Assembly: GCA_937901475.1 (NCBI GenBank)
Contig: CALGTL010000112.1
Span: 1-34,246 of the forward strand
DNA: 34,246 nucleotides
DNA from: an uncultured Dehalococcoidia bacterium
GTDB lineage: Bacteria > Chloroflexota > Dehalococcoidia > Lucifugimonadales > Australimonadaceae
Direction of reading: 5' to 3'
The notes below the pieces were generated by a model. The model had not been told where the DNA came from and ran no database searches. It was given only the letters and a program-made list of their open reading frames with translations. Positions 22,838 to 31,124 of this stretch are shown here, piece after piece. The position numbers and the translations under genes were made by a program. The number at the start of each line of letters is the position of its first letter. The stretch's first letter is position 1.

Positions 22838-24346
22838 ATGCCAGACAACCGCGCGTATGACATTATCGTTATAGGCGGAGGATCCGCCGGTTGTGTTGCC
22901 GCCTCAAGACTCTCCGAGGATCCGAATCGTCGCGTGTTGCTCCTTGAGGCAGGCCCCGACCCACAGCCCATCCCAAGGATTATTGCTGACGGAAACCAAG
23001 GTAGCCGCGTCGTGCTCGAATCGGATTATGTGGTTATGTACCCCACCAAAAGGGCTTTTGACGACAGTACCTATTACCCTCTTACCGGTAGGGTTATGGG
23101 TGGCGGCTCGTCCGTTAATATGATGGCTGTCGTTCGCCCGACCCAGTACGACCTTGACACGTGGGGAGCCCTCGGTAACCCCGGGTGGTCGTATGAAGAT
23201 TGCCTCCCTGCTCTCATCCGAATTGAAACGGACCAAGATTTTGGCACTGCTCATCATCACGGTTCGGATGGCCCTCTCCACGTTAAGCGTAATTTCTCAT
23301 TGGACACTCCTCGGACTGGCATGCTTGGTGCGGTCATCGACCGCGCAGTCGAACTTGGGTTCCCTTTGACTCCCGATATGAACGTCCCTAATCCAGAAGG
23401 CCTTGGCCCCGGTGCCACCAACGTCAGAGATGGCATTCGTCAATCCACTGCGGTGGCCTACCTTGCTAGCGCGCGCAAAAGGGATAACTTGACCATCATT
23501 GCCGATGCTCTCGTTCATTCGCTCAAAATCGTTGGCCGCCGTGTGGAGGAAGTTACTTTTGAGCACGGCGGCCAGCTAAAAACGGCAGCCGCTGATCAGG
23601 TCATACTTACCGCCGGGGTATACCACAGCCCGCAAATCCTCCAACTCTCTGGCGTGGGCCCTGCGGAGGCACTGGAGCGACTCGGTGTCGAGCCAGTAAT
23701 AGACTTGCCGGGTGTGGGCGGCAACTATCAAGATCACGCTGCGGTACTAATGACCTTTCAAGGTGTGGTCGACTTCAACCCTGATTGGGTGGTTTCGGGT
23801 TTCCGCTTGCTTTACAAGAGCGACCCTGCGTTACCCAATGCCGACTTTCATATCCATATTCGTGCCCCCATTAACGTTGATGGCCTCAAACCTCTTATGC
23901 CAATTACCGCTAATCTCATCGAGAATCGTGGTCGAGGGCGGGTGACGCTTGTCAGCACTAACCCGCGTGACCTGCCCATTATTGAAGACGCTATGCTCAA
24001 GCATCCAGGTGATATCGCAGCTATGACTGCAACGATGCAGTTCATCTATGACTTTGTTCAGACGAATACTCTAAAGGAATATTATGGCCCTCTGATTCAG
24101 CCGGGCCCGGAAGACAACTGGGAAGACTTTGCCCGGTCTACCTATAACAGTTACCACCATGGCGTAGGGACCTGCATGATGGGACCGGTGTCTGATCACA
24201 TGGCTGTCGTCGATGCGGGTCTCCGTGTACATGGACTGGATAACCTTTATGTGGCTGACGCCTCAATTATGCCAACCATTACCCATGCCAATACCAATGT
24301 GGCAACCATTATGATCGCCGAGAGGTTGGCAGAATTCTTGTTATAG
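22838..24346 (+). CDS. GMC-family FAD-dependent oxidoreductase
   Basis: This 502-aa flavoprotein oxidises an alcohol group using FAD, as in choline dehydrogenase or alkan-1-ol dehydrogenase. The FAD-binding Rossmann motif is at the N terminus (DIIVIGGGSAGCVAASRL ending in LLLEAG). The GMC signature follows (GRVMGGGSSVNMMAVVRPT), a second one is GVYHSPQILQLSGVGPAE, and the catalytic base is H441 in YHHGVGTCMMG. The C terminus carries NTNVATIMIAER. ATG 22838 is preferred because GGAG lies 9 bases upstream; ATG 22829 is too close to that site. The length is typical. No clear partner gene is adjacent. Confidence 0.94.
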   Translation: MPDNRAYDIIVIGGGSAGCVAASRLSEDPNRRVLLLEAGPDPQPIPRIIADGNQGSRVVLESDYVVMYPTKRAFDDSTYYPLTGRVMGGGSSVNMMAVVRPTQYDLDTWGALGNPGWSYEDCLPALIRIETDQDFGTAHHHGSDGPLHVKRNFSLDTPRTGMLGAVIDRAVELGFPLTPDMNVPNPEGLGPGATNVRDGIRQSTAVAYLASARKRDNLTIIADALVHSLKIVGRRVEEVTFEHGGQLKTAAADQVILTAGVYHSPQILQLSGVGPAEALERLGVEPVIDLPGVGGNYQDHAAVLMTFQGVVDFNPDWVVSGFRLLYKSDPALPNADFHIHIRAPINVDGLKPLMPITANLIENRGRGRVTLVSTNPRDLPIIEDAMLKHPGDIAAMTATMQFIYDFVQTNTLKEYYGPLIQPGPEDNWEDFARSTYNSYHHGVGTCMMGPVSDHMAVVDAGLRVHGLDNLYVADASIMPTITHANTNVATIMIAERLAEFLL

Positions 24347-25028
24347 AGATTTATATGCCAGCGATGGCCTTTTCTCTCGTGATGATTTTGGAGCGTGCGA
24401 TGCATCACCCCTATCGGTGGGCGACCTTCGGTGGAATTGCAGGTATCTTCCCCTTAGGTTCCTGGCCAACTGCTGCCTGTGAAACATGTTCAGGAGTAAG
24501 TCCAGATTGACCGCGTAGCCATTCATCAATGCCGCTTTCGGTCTACTGCACGGGCGGCGCCCGTCCGGCGCCCAATTCAGCCATCAGCCATCCACGAAAG
24601 AGAGCTTACATCCGCCTACTCTTGGCGGGAACCGCGCTACTGTGCCACAACCGCGACTGCTAGGTTGCAGCGAGCACCTGATTACAAGGACCAGAAGGCG
24701 ACGGCGCCTATGCCCCGGGTGGTAGAGTGGCGCTATCAAGCACAGGGTTTCTGCATTGGACTGTTCCCCCTCTCTCTGAATATGTTCTGTTCTAGTACGT
24801 GCTGGCCTATCGTGAGGTCCGCCTCCAAGGAATTGGCACCTTGGACGACAGCGAGATAATACTGAGATGGCGTTCTCATACAGATAACTCACCTAACCCA
24901 GTAACAACCTTGCCATGGGCGCGCAGTGCACGTACATAGGCCAAATGGTTGGGTTTACACTCCGTAGCGATAACTTAACACCCCTCCCTGATGTCATGTT
25001 CGCGCCAGGTAGTTGAGGGACTAGGAGA
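24347..25028. other. Long gene-poor intergenic stretch
   Basis: About 680 bases between the GMC oxidoreductase and the lipoprotein gene. Frames of 62-102 codons exist on both strands but overlap one another, lack ribosome binding sites and have no recognisable content. A degenerate third copy of the interspersed repeat lies at 24464-24484. Composition is close to the local average, so the AT-rich block starts only inside the next gene. Confidence 0.45.
24464..24484 (+). repeat. Degenerate copy 3 of the interspersed repeat
   Basis: GGCC, an internal gap, then CTGCTGCCTGTGAAA. It shares its right half with copy 1 (14870-14903) and the CTGCTGCC junction with copy 2 (20545-20571), as if about 12 bases had been deleted. 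Confidence 0.35.
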
Positions 25029-26558
25029 ATGTTCTTGACACAAGCCAATTGCAAGCCGGCGCTTCTGCTTGGATTACTGGCTCTGCCCTTAGTGCTGGTG
25101 ACAGCATGTAGCTCAGGATTGACAACAGCAATTGCACCTACAGCGACGCTCGACCCGCCTTCAGCTATTGATGGAGTTTCTTCTGGATCAACCCAGGATC
25201 CTGCGGGGTCAAGCGAGTCAACGCCACTAGCTGGTAGTCAACAAACCACCAATAGTGTTGGTGCTCAAGCTAGTTCTGCTACAGATATCTCCTCTGATTC
25301 TAAAGTATCCGATAACCCTAAACACAATGTATCTAAAAATCTTCCAGACATAAATTATTTCGCAACAAATAAAAGTGATAGATTCATTGTAGATTTTGAA
25401 GATATCGTTGCTGCTCACCCATATGTAGGAGCGAGAAGCCCCAGGCCTCATAATGACGCGCAAATCTATTTCTCTAACACAGATACTCGATGGCGTGATG
25501 CAAATAAACCTTCGGACTACCCACCAATTTATGCTGTAGCAGACGGCTACATTAACATGCCTAAAACGGGTTTCTACAACATTGTAGATCATTCAAATGA
25601 TTCTTTTCCTTGGTGGCATGTTGCGTATGTTTTTACTTTAAAAATCGCTCAACAAAATGGAGAAGCAATAGATTTCCTGTATCAAATGGAACCCTATATG
25701 ATTCCAGAATTAACAGGAAAAACGAAAGATTTCTATAAGCAATTTATATTAGTAGAAAATGGCCAATATGTACAAAAAGGCGATGTAATTGGGTATATGT
25801 ATGTTCCTTCTTTTGACGAAATGATTGGAGCTAAAACTGGCTCTTCTCATATAGCATTTTCTTTAATTAAACAACCGAAAACGGTTTTAGTTCCGGCAAT
25901 ATTTAATAAAGAAATAGTCGAACAATTCGCAAGCATTTATCGAAATCCAACGGAAGGATGGAATAGTAAAAGCTTTGGCTCTGATTGGAGCAGAGGTAGA
26001 GGAGTACCAGATGCCATGGGCTGGATGATTAGTGGTAAAGAAAATCCATTTAATAACAATGATTTAGATGTATTAATACACGACGGAATCATTGATAAAA
26101 ACTTAAATTCAAAAGCAATGGTTTATCCTGAAAACTTAGGATTTCTTGAGGAAAATATACTATACAGTGAATACGGATGGGGAGATTCTCTTAAAGAACC
26201 TAATAGCATGAAAAATATTACGATTGAAGAAGATTGGGAATTACTTTTCGCAGGAATGGGCGGCCCAATGACATTTGCAATTGTAATAGATGAAAACGGC
26301 TCTACTAGAAAAAGCCAAGTGTTTGAACTTAGACCTGGTCAAAATTTCAGTTTGAATCATACGAACAACTTTTTAGGAAACTCATCCACATTTTCTGTTT
26401 CTATCTCTGATCCAAGCGAATGGGGATGGAGCTTTGCTTTTGCAAAAAAAGAATCAGGGTTCATGAAACCTGGAACTTCACGTGACGTATCTCCACTATG
26501 CCCTCCGGGGTGCCCTCCAAGCCCTAACCCATACAAGCTGAATAAAAAGAACCCATAA
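25029..26558 (+). CDS. Lipoprotein with degenerate M23-like (LytM) domain; AT-rich from residue ~95
   Basis: Residues 1-27 form a lipoprotein signal (ALLLGLLALPLVLVTAC). A Ser/Thr/Gln-rich linker to about residue 95 leads to the globular part. There PPIYAVADGYINMPKTG, QYVQKGDVIGYMYVPS and GSSHIAFSLIK follow the order of strands in M23/LytM peptidoglycan peptidases. The HxH zinc motif is replaced by SHIAF and the first motif is only loosely kept (RPHNDAQIYF), so it is probably a non-catalytic binding domain. A second domain of unknown type occupies about 330-480, and the end is rich in Cys-Pro (CPPGCPPSP). GC falls abruptly near 25310. Linker and signal have host-like composition, suggesting a chimeric gene. 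The M23 assignment is tentative. Confidence 0.75.
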   Translation: MFLTQANCKPALLLGLLALPLVLVTACSSGLTTAIAPTATLDPPSAIDGVSSGSTQDPAGSSESTPLAGSQQTTNSVGAQASSATDISSDSKVSDNPKHNVSKNLPDINYFATNKSDRFIVDFEDIVAAHPYVGARSPRPHNDAQIYFSNTDTRWRDANKPSDYPPIYAVADGYINMPKTGFYNIVDHSNDSFPWWHVAYVFTLKIAQQNGEAIDFLYQMEPYMIPELTGKTKDFYKQFILVENGQYVQKGDVIGYMYVPSFDEMIGAKTGSSHIAFSLIKQPKTVLVPAIFNKEIVEQFASIYRNPTEGWNSKSFGSDWSRGRGVPDAMGWMISGKENPFNNNDLDVLIHDGIIDKNLNSKAMVYPENLGFLEENILYSEYGWGDSLKEPNSMKNITIEEDWELLFAGMGGPMTFAIVIDENGSTRKSQVFELRPGQNFSLNHTNNFLGNSSTFSVSISDPSEWGWSFAFAKKESGFMKPGTSRDVSPLCPPGCPPSPNPYKLNKKNP

Positions 26559-26740
26559 GCACTTCAAATATAAGTTAATGAACTTAGTGAAAAACTATTC
26601 ACGCTGATCGCAAACTCTCAATTGAGGAGACTTACAGTTCAAGTGATGTCGAGCCTAGCGCTCCCGCTCTGAAGGAGATATTCCGATAATAATACCGACA
26701 ACTAGACTTTGAAAAATACCTGGAATGATGATTATGAAGA

Positions 26741-28003
26741 ATGAATAAATACAAGCAGGGAATGTCCAGTAACCGGATGCAAATTGCCTCTTGGATTCTA
26801 TTTGACTTAGCCAATACCATATTCTTTTTCAATATCATATCGGTTCACTTTGCTCTTTGGATTGTTAATGATTTAGGCGGTAGTGATAGTGACTACAGCT
26901 TTGCAAATGTAATAGCTATGTCACTGGTAATTATTACCGCACCAATCCTTGGATCTTTATCAGATGCTACAGGAAAGCGTATTCCTTTCCTTTGCTTCAC
27001 AACAATCGCATGCGTAATCTTCACATGCTTATTAGGAATCGGTGGAATTCGAATTTCCTTACTATTTTTTGTACTTGCAAATTATATGTTCCAAAGCGGT
27101 CTTATTTTTTATGATGCTCTGCTGCCGTCTTTAACAACAAGAAGCAATCAAGGGAAAATAGGATCATACGGAGTAGGCATAGGTTATATAGGTTCTTTAA
27201 TAGGTGCTGGAATAGGGATATTGTGGTTTGATGAATTAGGGCGCATTGGGATGTTCCGTATAACCGGAGTATTGTTCCTTATATTTGCAATTCCCTGTTT
27301 CATTCTTATAAAAGAGAAAAACATTCCGGAATCACAAATAAAAATTCAAGTAATAACAAAATATTACTCACAACTTAAAAGCACTTACAAAAAAGCCCGT
27401 TCAATTAAAGGAGTAACAAGGTTTTTAATCGGCAGAATGTTTTACGCAGACGCTATGAATACGCTGATATTATTTACTGGTATCTATGTCACCAATGAAC
27501 TAGGGCTTTCTGACACAACGCTTCAATTAGTTCTGACTTGTTCAATCATAATGGCAATACTGGGAGCACCGATTTGGGGAATGTTGGTTGATTCTATAGG
27601 ACCTAAAAAAACTCTAAATATAGTCCTCTATATTTGGATAATTGTACTTTTAGGTGTAGCTGCAATTCCTATTTTGAGCTTACCGAGCAACCTAATCTGG
27701 CTGTTTGCACCGTTATCAGGAATAGCCATGGGCGGAGTGTGGTGTGCCGACCGACCCTATCTAATTCGTTTGGTTCCTGAAAATGCTATAGGCGAATTTT
27801 TTGGCTTGTATAGCTTAGTGGGAAGATTCGCAAGCATAGTTGGCCCGCTGCTCTGGGTATTTGTATCCGAGGGACTTGGATTGGGTCGGCCGATCGCGAT
27901 TTTGAGCCTTTTAGGGATGATCGTGATTGCTTATCTAATTCTTCGAGGAGTGAATGATGACCCCGAAGAACTACCACACACTCTTCGGCCCCTACCGTCT
28001 TAA
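26741..28003 (+). CDS. MFS transporter, UMF1/Atg22-like
   Basis: This 420-aa protein has about 12 hydrophobic segments and the N-terminal ASWILFDLANTIFFFNII pattern characteristic of the UMF1/Atg22-related group of the major facilitator superfamily. A cytoplasmic loop GSLSDATGKRIPFL matches the MFS motif between helices 2 and 3. Transport substrates in this group are mostly unknown. Most of the gene is AT-rich, but the last 300 bases return to the composition of the surrounding genome. ATG 26741 has a weak ribosome binding site; ATG 26762 is an alternative. It lies 270 bases before the amidohydrolase cluster and could serve it. Confidence 0.88.
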   Translation: MNKYKQGMSSNRMQIASWILFDLANTIFFFNIISVHFALWIVNDLGGSDSDYSFANVIAMSLVIITAPILGSLSDATGKRIPFLCFTTIACVIFTCLLGIGGIRISLLFFVLANYMFQSGLIFYDALLPSLTTRSNQGKIGSYGVGIGYIGSLIGAGIGILWFDELGRIGMFRITGVLFLIFAIPCFILIKEKNIPESQIKIQVITKYYSQLKSTYKKARSIKGVTRFLIGRMFYADAMNTLILFTGIYVTNELGLSDTTLQLVLTCSIIMAILGAPIWGMLVDSIGPKKTLNIVLYIWIIVLLGVAAIPILSLPSNLIWLFAPLSGIAMGGVWCADRPYLIRLVPENAIGEFFGLYSLVGRFASIVGPLLWVFVSEGLGLGRPIAILSLLGMIVIAYLILRGVNDDPEELPHTLRPLPS

Positions 28004-28274
28004 CTTTTGTAAAGATCCTCGAATGTATTAATGTGCTGTTGTATAAACCAGGTACAGGCACTTTGTGTTTGAGGGAATGACCTATTTAGAACGGTGCCCC
28101 GGGACTTTCCAGTGGTTGATATGAAAAGAGCGGATATGAAAAAAACGGTAAAAACCCTCGAGCCCTGCACTAAACCATTCGAATGCCATCGCTCCTGCCG
28201 CCCACTATTTCTCTGCTCGCCTGATACCCTCTCGTTGGTTCGTTGACCCAAATTCCGGAGTTCCGGAGGTAGAG

Positions 28275-29738
28275 ATGGCGATTGTCATAAAAGGTGGTTA
28301 CCTTCTAGATGCCGAAAGGCCTTTTGCTGTTGGCGACGTCGTGATTGAAGGCGACGAAATTGTCGAGGTAGGTGAATCGGCCGAACGCGCTGGGGCCACC
28401 ATACTTGATGCCAGAGGCAAGATTGTGATGCCTGGATTGGTGAACGCTCACACCCATTCAAACCAAGCTATTGAAAAAGGGCTTTGCGATCGTTTGCCAC
28501 TTGACTCTTGGATGATTCTGGCATCCTACGGAGGTGCAGGCACTCGCCTCGAGCCACGAGATTTGTACATTTCAGCCATGCTAGGCGCGATAGAAATGCT
28601 GTCTACTGGCACGACCTCAGTGATTGATTGTATGAGGACAGATATCGCTTGGTTTGACGAAGGAATGGACGCCGTCATGCAAGCATATTCTGATATTGGG
28701 ATGCGGGCTAATGTTGCGGCGCAGTTTGCTGACCTGGACTTTTTCTCGTCTATCCCGCTATCTCTGATAGAAGCACCTGCCGCGTTGCGAGAAGAGCGTC
28801 GGAGAGCTAGCGTTGGTGACATCCTTACGCGAGCTGAGAACTATATTGACCGATGGTCTCTAAAAAACCCTAGACTTACCCCCATGCTCGGGCCTTCTTC
28901 AGTCGCGCGATGCTCCCGCGAGCTTTACAGCGAAACAATCCGGCTAGTGAAACATAAAAAAACGAGACTTCAGTCACATTTATTATCAGCGAAGTCTCAA
29001 GTCCCCGTAGCAGAAGAACTTTTTGGTGGCTCGACTGTTCGATACCTGGAAAGCCTTGGCGCCCTAGGGCCATGGGCCTCCTATGCTCACGGAATCTGGA
29101 TTGCGGATGATGAGATACCCGTGCTTGCAGAGTCTGAATCGGTAATTGTTCATAACCCCGTCAGCAACCAAAAATTGGGAGCAGGTATAGCACCAGTTCC
29201 AGCACTTGACCGCGCTCATGTAAACGTCGCATTGGGTTCCGATGGAGCCTCAAGTGGTGACAGTCAGAACATGTTTGAAGTGATGAAATCGGCAGCATTG
29301 CTGCACCGAATTGCAAACCCTCCAGAGCATTGGCTTGGCTCTGCTGATTCGCTGCGTATGTGTTGGCACGGCGGAAGTGTTGCGATGGGTGCTCAAATTG
29401 GAAGACTTAGCCCTGGTTACAAGGCCGACCTGACCATCTTGAAAACAGGTGAGTTGATGGTTGGGCCTAAAGAACAAACGATGAATGCACTTGTCTACTC
29501 CGAAGTTGGCCGCTCTGTCGAAACTGTCATTGCGGGTGGTCAAATTGTTGTCGATGGTGGCAAGGTGACCACAGTTGATGTGGGGAAGATATTAGAAGAG
29601 GCACAGGATCTCACTGCAAGAATTTGGGCAGGACTTCCTGAGCGCTTACAGGCATTTGAAAAACTAAGACCGGTCCTAGAGGACCTTGAAAGAACAGTGG
29701 GTCGATTGCCTTTAGCTTTCAACCGACTCTGTGGTTAA
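28275..29738 (+). CDS. Amidohydrolase, SsnA/ATZ-TRZ (cytosine deaminase-like) family
   Basis: This 487-aa protein is a metal-dependent hydrolase of the group that includes MTA/SAH deaminase, SsnA, guanine deaminase and the s-triazine chlorohydrolases. Metal and active-site residues are visible: H59 and H61 in NAHTHS, H235 in LQSHLL, H272 in YAHGIW, H293 in VHNPVSNQKLG, and D323 in ALGSDGASSGDS. It probably deaminates or dehalogenates a nitrogen heterocycle using one Zn or Fe. GGAGG lies 5 bases before the ATG. The next gene starts 21 bases after its stop on the same strand, so the two are likely one operon. Confidence 0.92.
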   Translation: MAIVIKGGYLLDAERPFAVGDVVIEGDEIVEVGESAERAGATILDARGKIVMPGLVNAHTHSNQAIEKGLCDRLPLDSWMILASYGGAGTRLEPRDLYISAMLGAIEMLSTGTTSVIDCMRTDIAWFDEGMDAVMQAYSDIGMRANVAAQFADLDFFSSIPLSLIEAPAALREERRRASVGDILTRAENYIDRWSLKNPRLTPMLGPSSVARCSRELYSETIRLVKHKKTRLQSHLLSAKSQVPVAEELFGGSTVRYLESLGALGPWASYAHGIWIADDEIPVLAESESVIVHNPVSNQKLGAGIAPVPALDRAHVNVALGSDGASSGDSQNMFEVMKSAALLHRIANPPEHWLGSADSLRMCWHGGSVAMGAQIGRLSPGYKADLTILKTGELMVGPKEQTMNALVYSEVGRSVETVIAGGQIVVDGGKVTTVDVGKILEEAQDLTARIWAGLPERLQAFEKLRPVLEDLERTVGRLPLAFNRLCG

Positions 29739-29759
29739 TGCACGAATAGGAGAAATCAG

Positions 29760-31124
29760 ATGGCGGACTTGGTACTGAAGAACGCAAAGATGGTTACGCC
29801 CTTTGGCGTCCGCGAGGGGGGCATCGCAATCGAGAACGAAAAAATCGTAGCGATTGGTACGGACAATTCACTGCCCCCCGCACCCGAGGTTATCGATTGC
29901 CGAGGGATGGTGATGCTCCCTGGTGTTTTTGACCCACATGTTCATCTGGGCGGCCGGACTCCTTATGAAGAAAACATTGTGACTGAAACCACTAGCGCTG
30001 CAGCAGGTGGAGTGACGTCCTTCCTCCAGTACCTTCGTAGCGCGGACCCCGAATACAAGGTCGTGAAAGAGCGCATCGATTTCGCCAGTAAGCTCTCACT
30101 GATTGATACGAGTTTTCATTTCATCATAAGTGGACTTGAGCAGGCGAAAGACATTGAGAACTTTTCTAAGAAATTCGAAATTGCAACCTTCAAGTTCTAC
30201 ATGGGAGGATACTCTGAGGGAAACCCCATCGGGATTGTTACGGCTGACGATGGTGTTCTCTACGCAGGGATGGAACGTATCCGTAATGTAGGGCCATATA
30301 ACTTCTGTATGGTGCATGCGGAAGATAATGCGTTAGTCGAGATGTTCACCGAAGAAATTAAACACTCGGGCCGTAACGATTTACAGGCATATACAGACTC
30401 GCGCCCTGATTTCGTTGAGGAACAAGACATCCTGCGCGCGATTTGGATGGCCGAACTGCTGGGATGCCCACTTTACATACCTCATGTGACCATCGGAGCC
30501 GCGATTGATGCAGCTTTGGCGGCTAACCACAGAGGGGCACGCATCATCCTGGAAACCTGCCCTCACTACCTTGGCTTGACTACTGACCACCCCGCATTTG
30601 AGGGAGACCGTGCTGGCATAGGGAAAGTGAGCCCTCCTCTCCGAGACAAAGTAAATCAAGATCGACTTTGGGACGGACTAGCGAAAGGATATATCTCTAC
30701 AGTCGGCTCCGATCACGTTCCAATAGAGAAGAGCGGAGGTGCATTATGGGAAGAGCGCCCTGGTTTCGCGGGCATGGCGACAATTCTGCCAGTGATGCTG
30801 ACAGAGGGGTACCTCAAGGGACGCATTGGACTCGAGACTATAGCCGCTGTAACGGCACTTAACCCTGCCAAACTCTTTGGTTACTACCCACAGAAAGGGT
30901 CAATCGAAATCGGGTCAGACGGCGATATTGTCCTGTGCGACCTACAGAAAGAACAGGTGGTAGGCCCCCTGTCCACCCATAGTCGATTCACATCGGCTTT
31001 CGAGGGCCAGACTCTGAAAGGCTGGCCGATTTTGACCATCCGTCGAGGGGAAATCATCTTCCGTGAAGGTGAAGTCCTCGCCCTTCCCGGTAGTGGACGC
31101 ATCCTTGCTCGCAATGGAAGCTGA
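29760..31124 (+). CDS. Dihydropyrimidinase/hydantoinase-like amidohydrolase
   Basis: This 454-aa enzyme has the binuclear metal centre of hydantoinases and dihydropyrimidinases, which open cyclic amide rings. Visible ligands are H60 and H62 in FDPHVHLGG, K145 in ATFKFYMGG (the Lys that is carboxylated in the family), H186 in MVHAEDN, H242 in IPHVTIG, and D318 in VGSDHVP. Length and order fit D-hydantoinase. AGGAG precedes the ATG at 8 bases. Its stop (31122-31124) abuts the stop of the opposing amidase gene with no base between. With its neighbour it could deaminate and then open a pyrimidine- or triazine-like ring; the actual compound is unknown. Confidence 0.92.
   Translation: MADLVLKNAKMVTPFGVREGGIAIENEKIVAIGTDNSLPPAPEVIDCRGMVMLPGVFDPHVHLGGRTPYEENIVTETTSAAAGGVTSFLQYLRSADPEYKVVKERIDFASKLSLIDTSFHFIISGLEQAKDIENFSKKFEIATFKFYMGGYSEGNPIGIVTADDGVLYAGMERIRNVGPYNFCMVHAEDNALVEMFTEEIKHSGRNDLQAYTDSRPDFVEEQDILRAIWMAELLGCPLYIPHVTIGAAIDAALAANHRGARIILETCPHYLGLTTDHPAFEGDRAGIGKVSPPLRDKVNQDRLWDGLAKGYISTVGSDHVPIEKSGGALWEERPGFAGMATILPVMLTEGYLKGRIGLETIAAVTALNPAKLFGYYPQKGSIEIGSDGDIVLCDLQKEQVVGPLSTHSRFTSAFEGQTLKGWPILTIRRGEIIFREGEVLALPGSGRILARNGS

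Noticed and set aside
24584-24892. 102-codon minus-strand frame
   Set aside because: Overlaps other frames of similar length, no ribosome binding site, many rare residue runs.
28000-28251. 83-codon minus-strand frame upstream of the amidohydrolase
   Set aside because: No ribosome binding site; it covers the region expected to hold the promoter and leader of the cluster.
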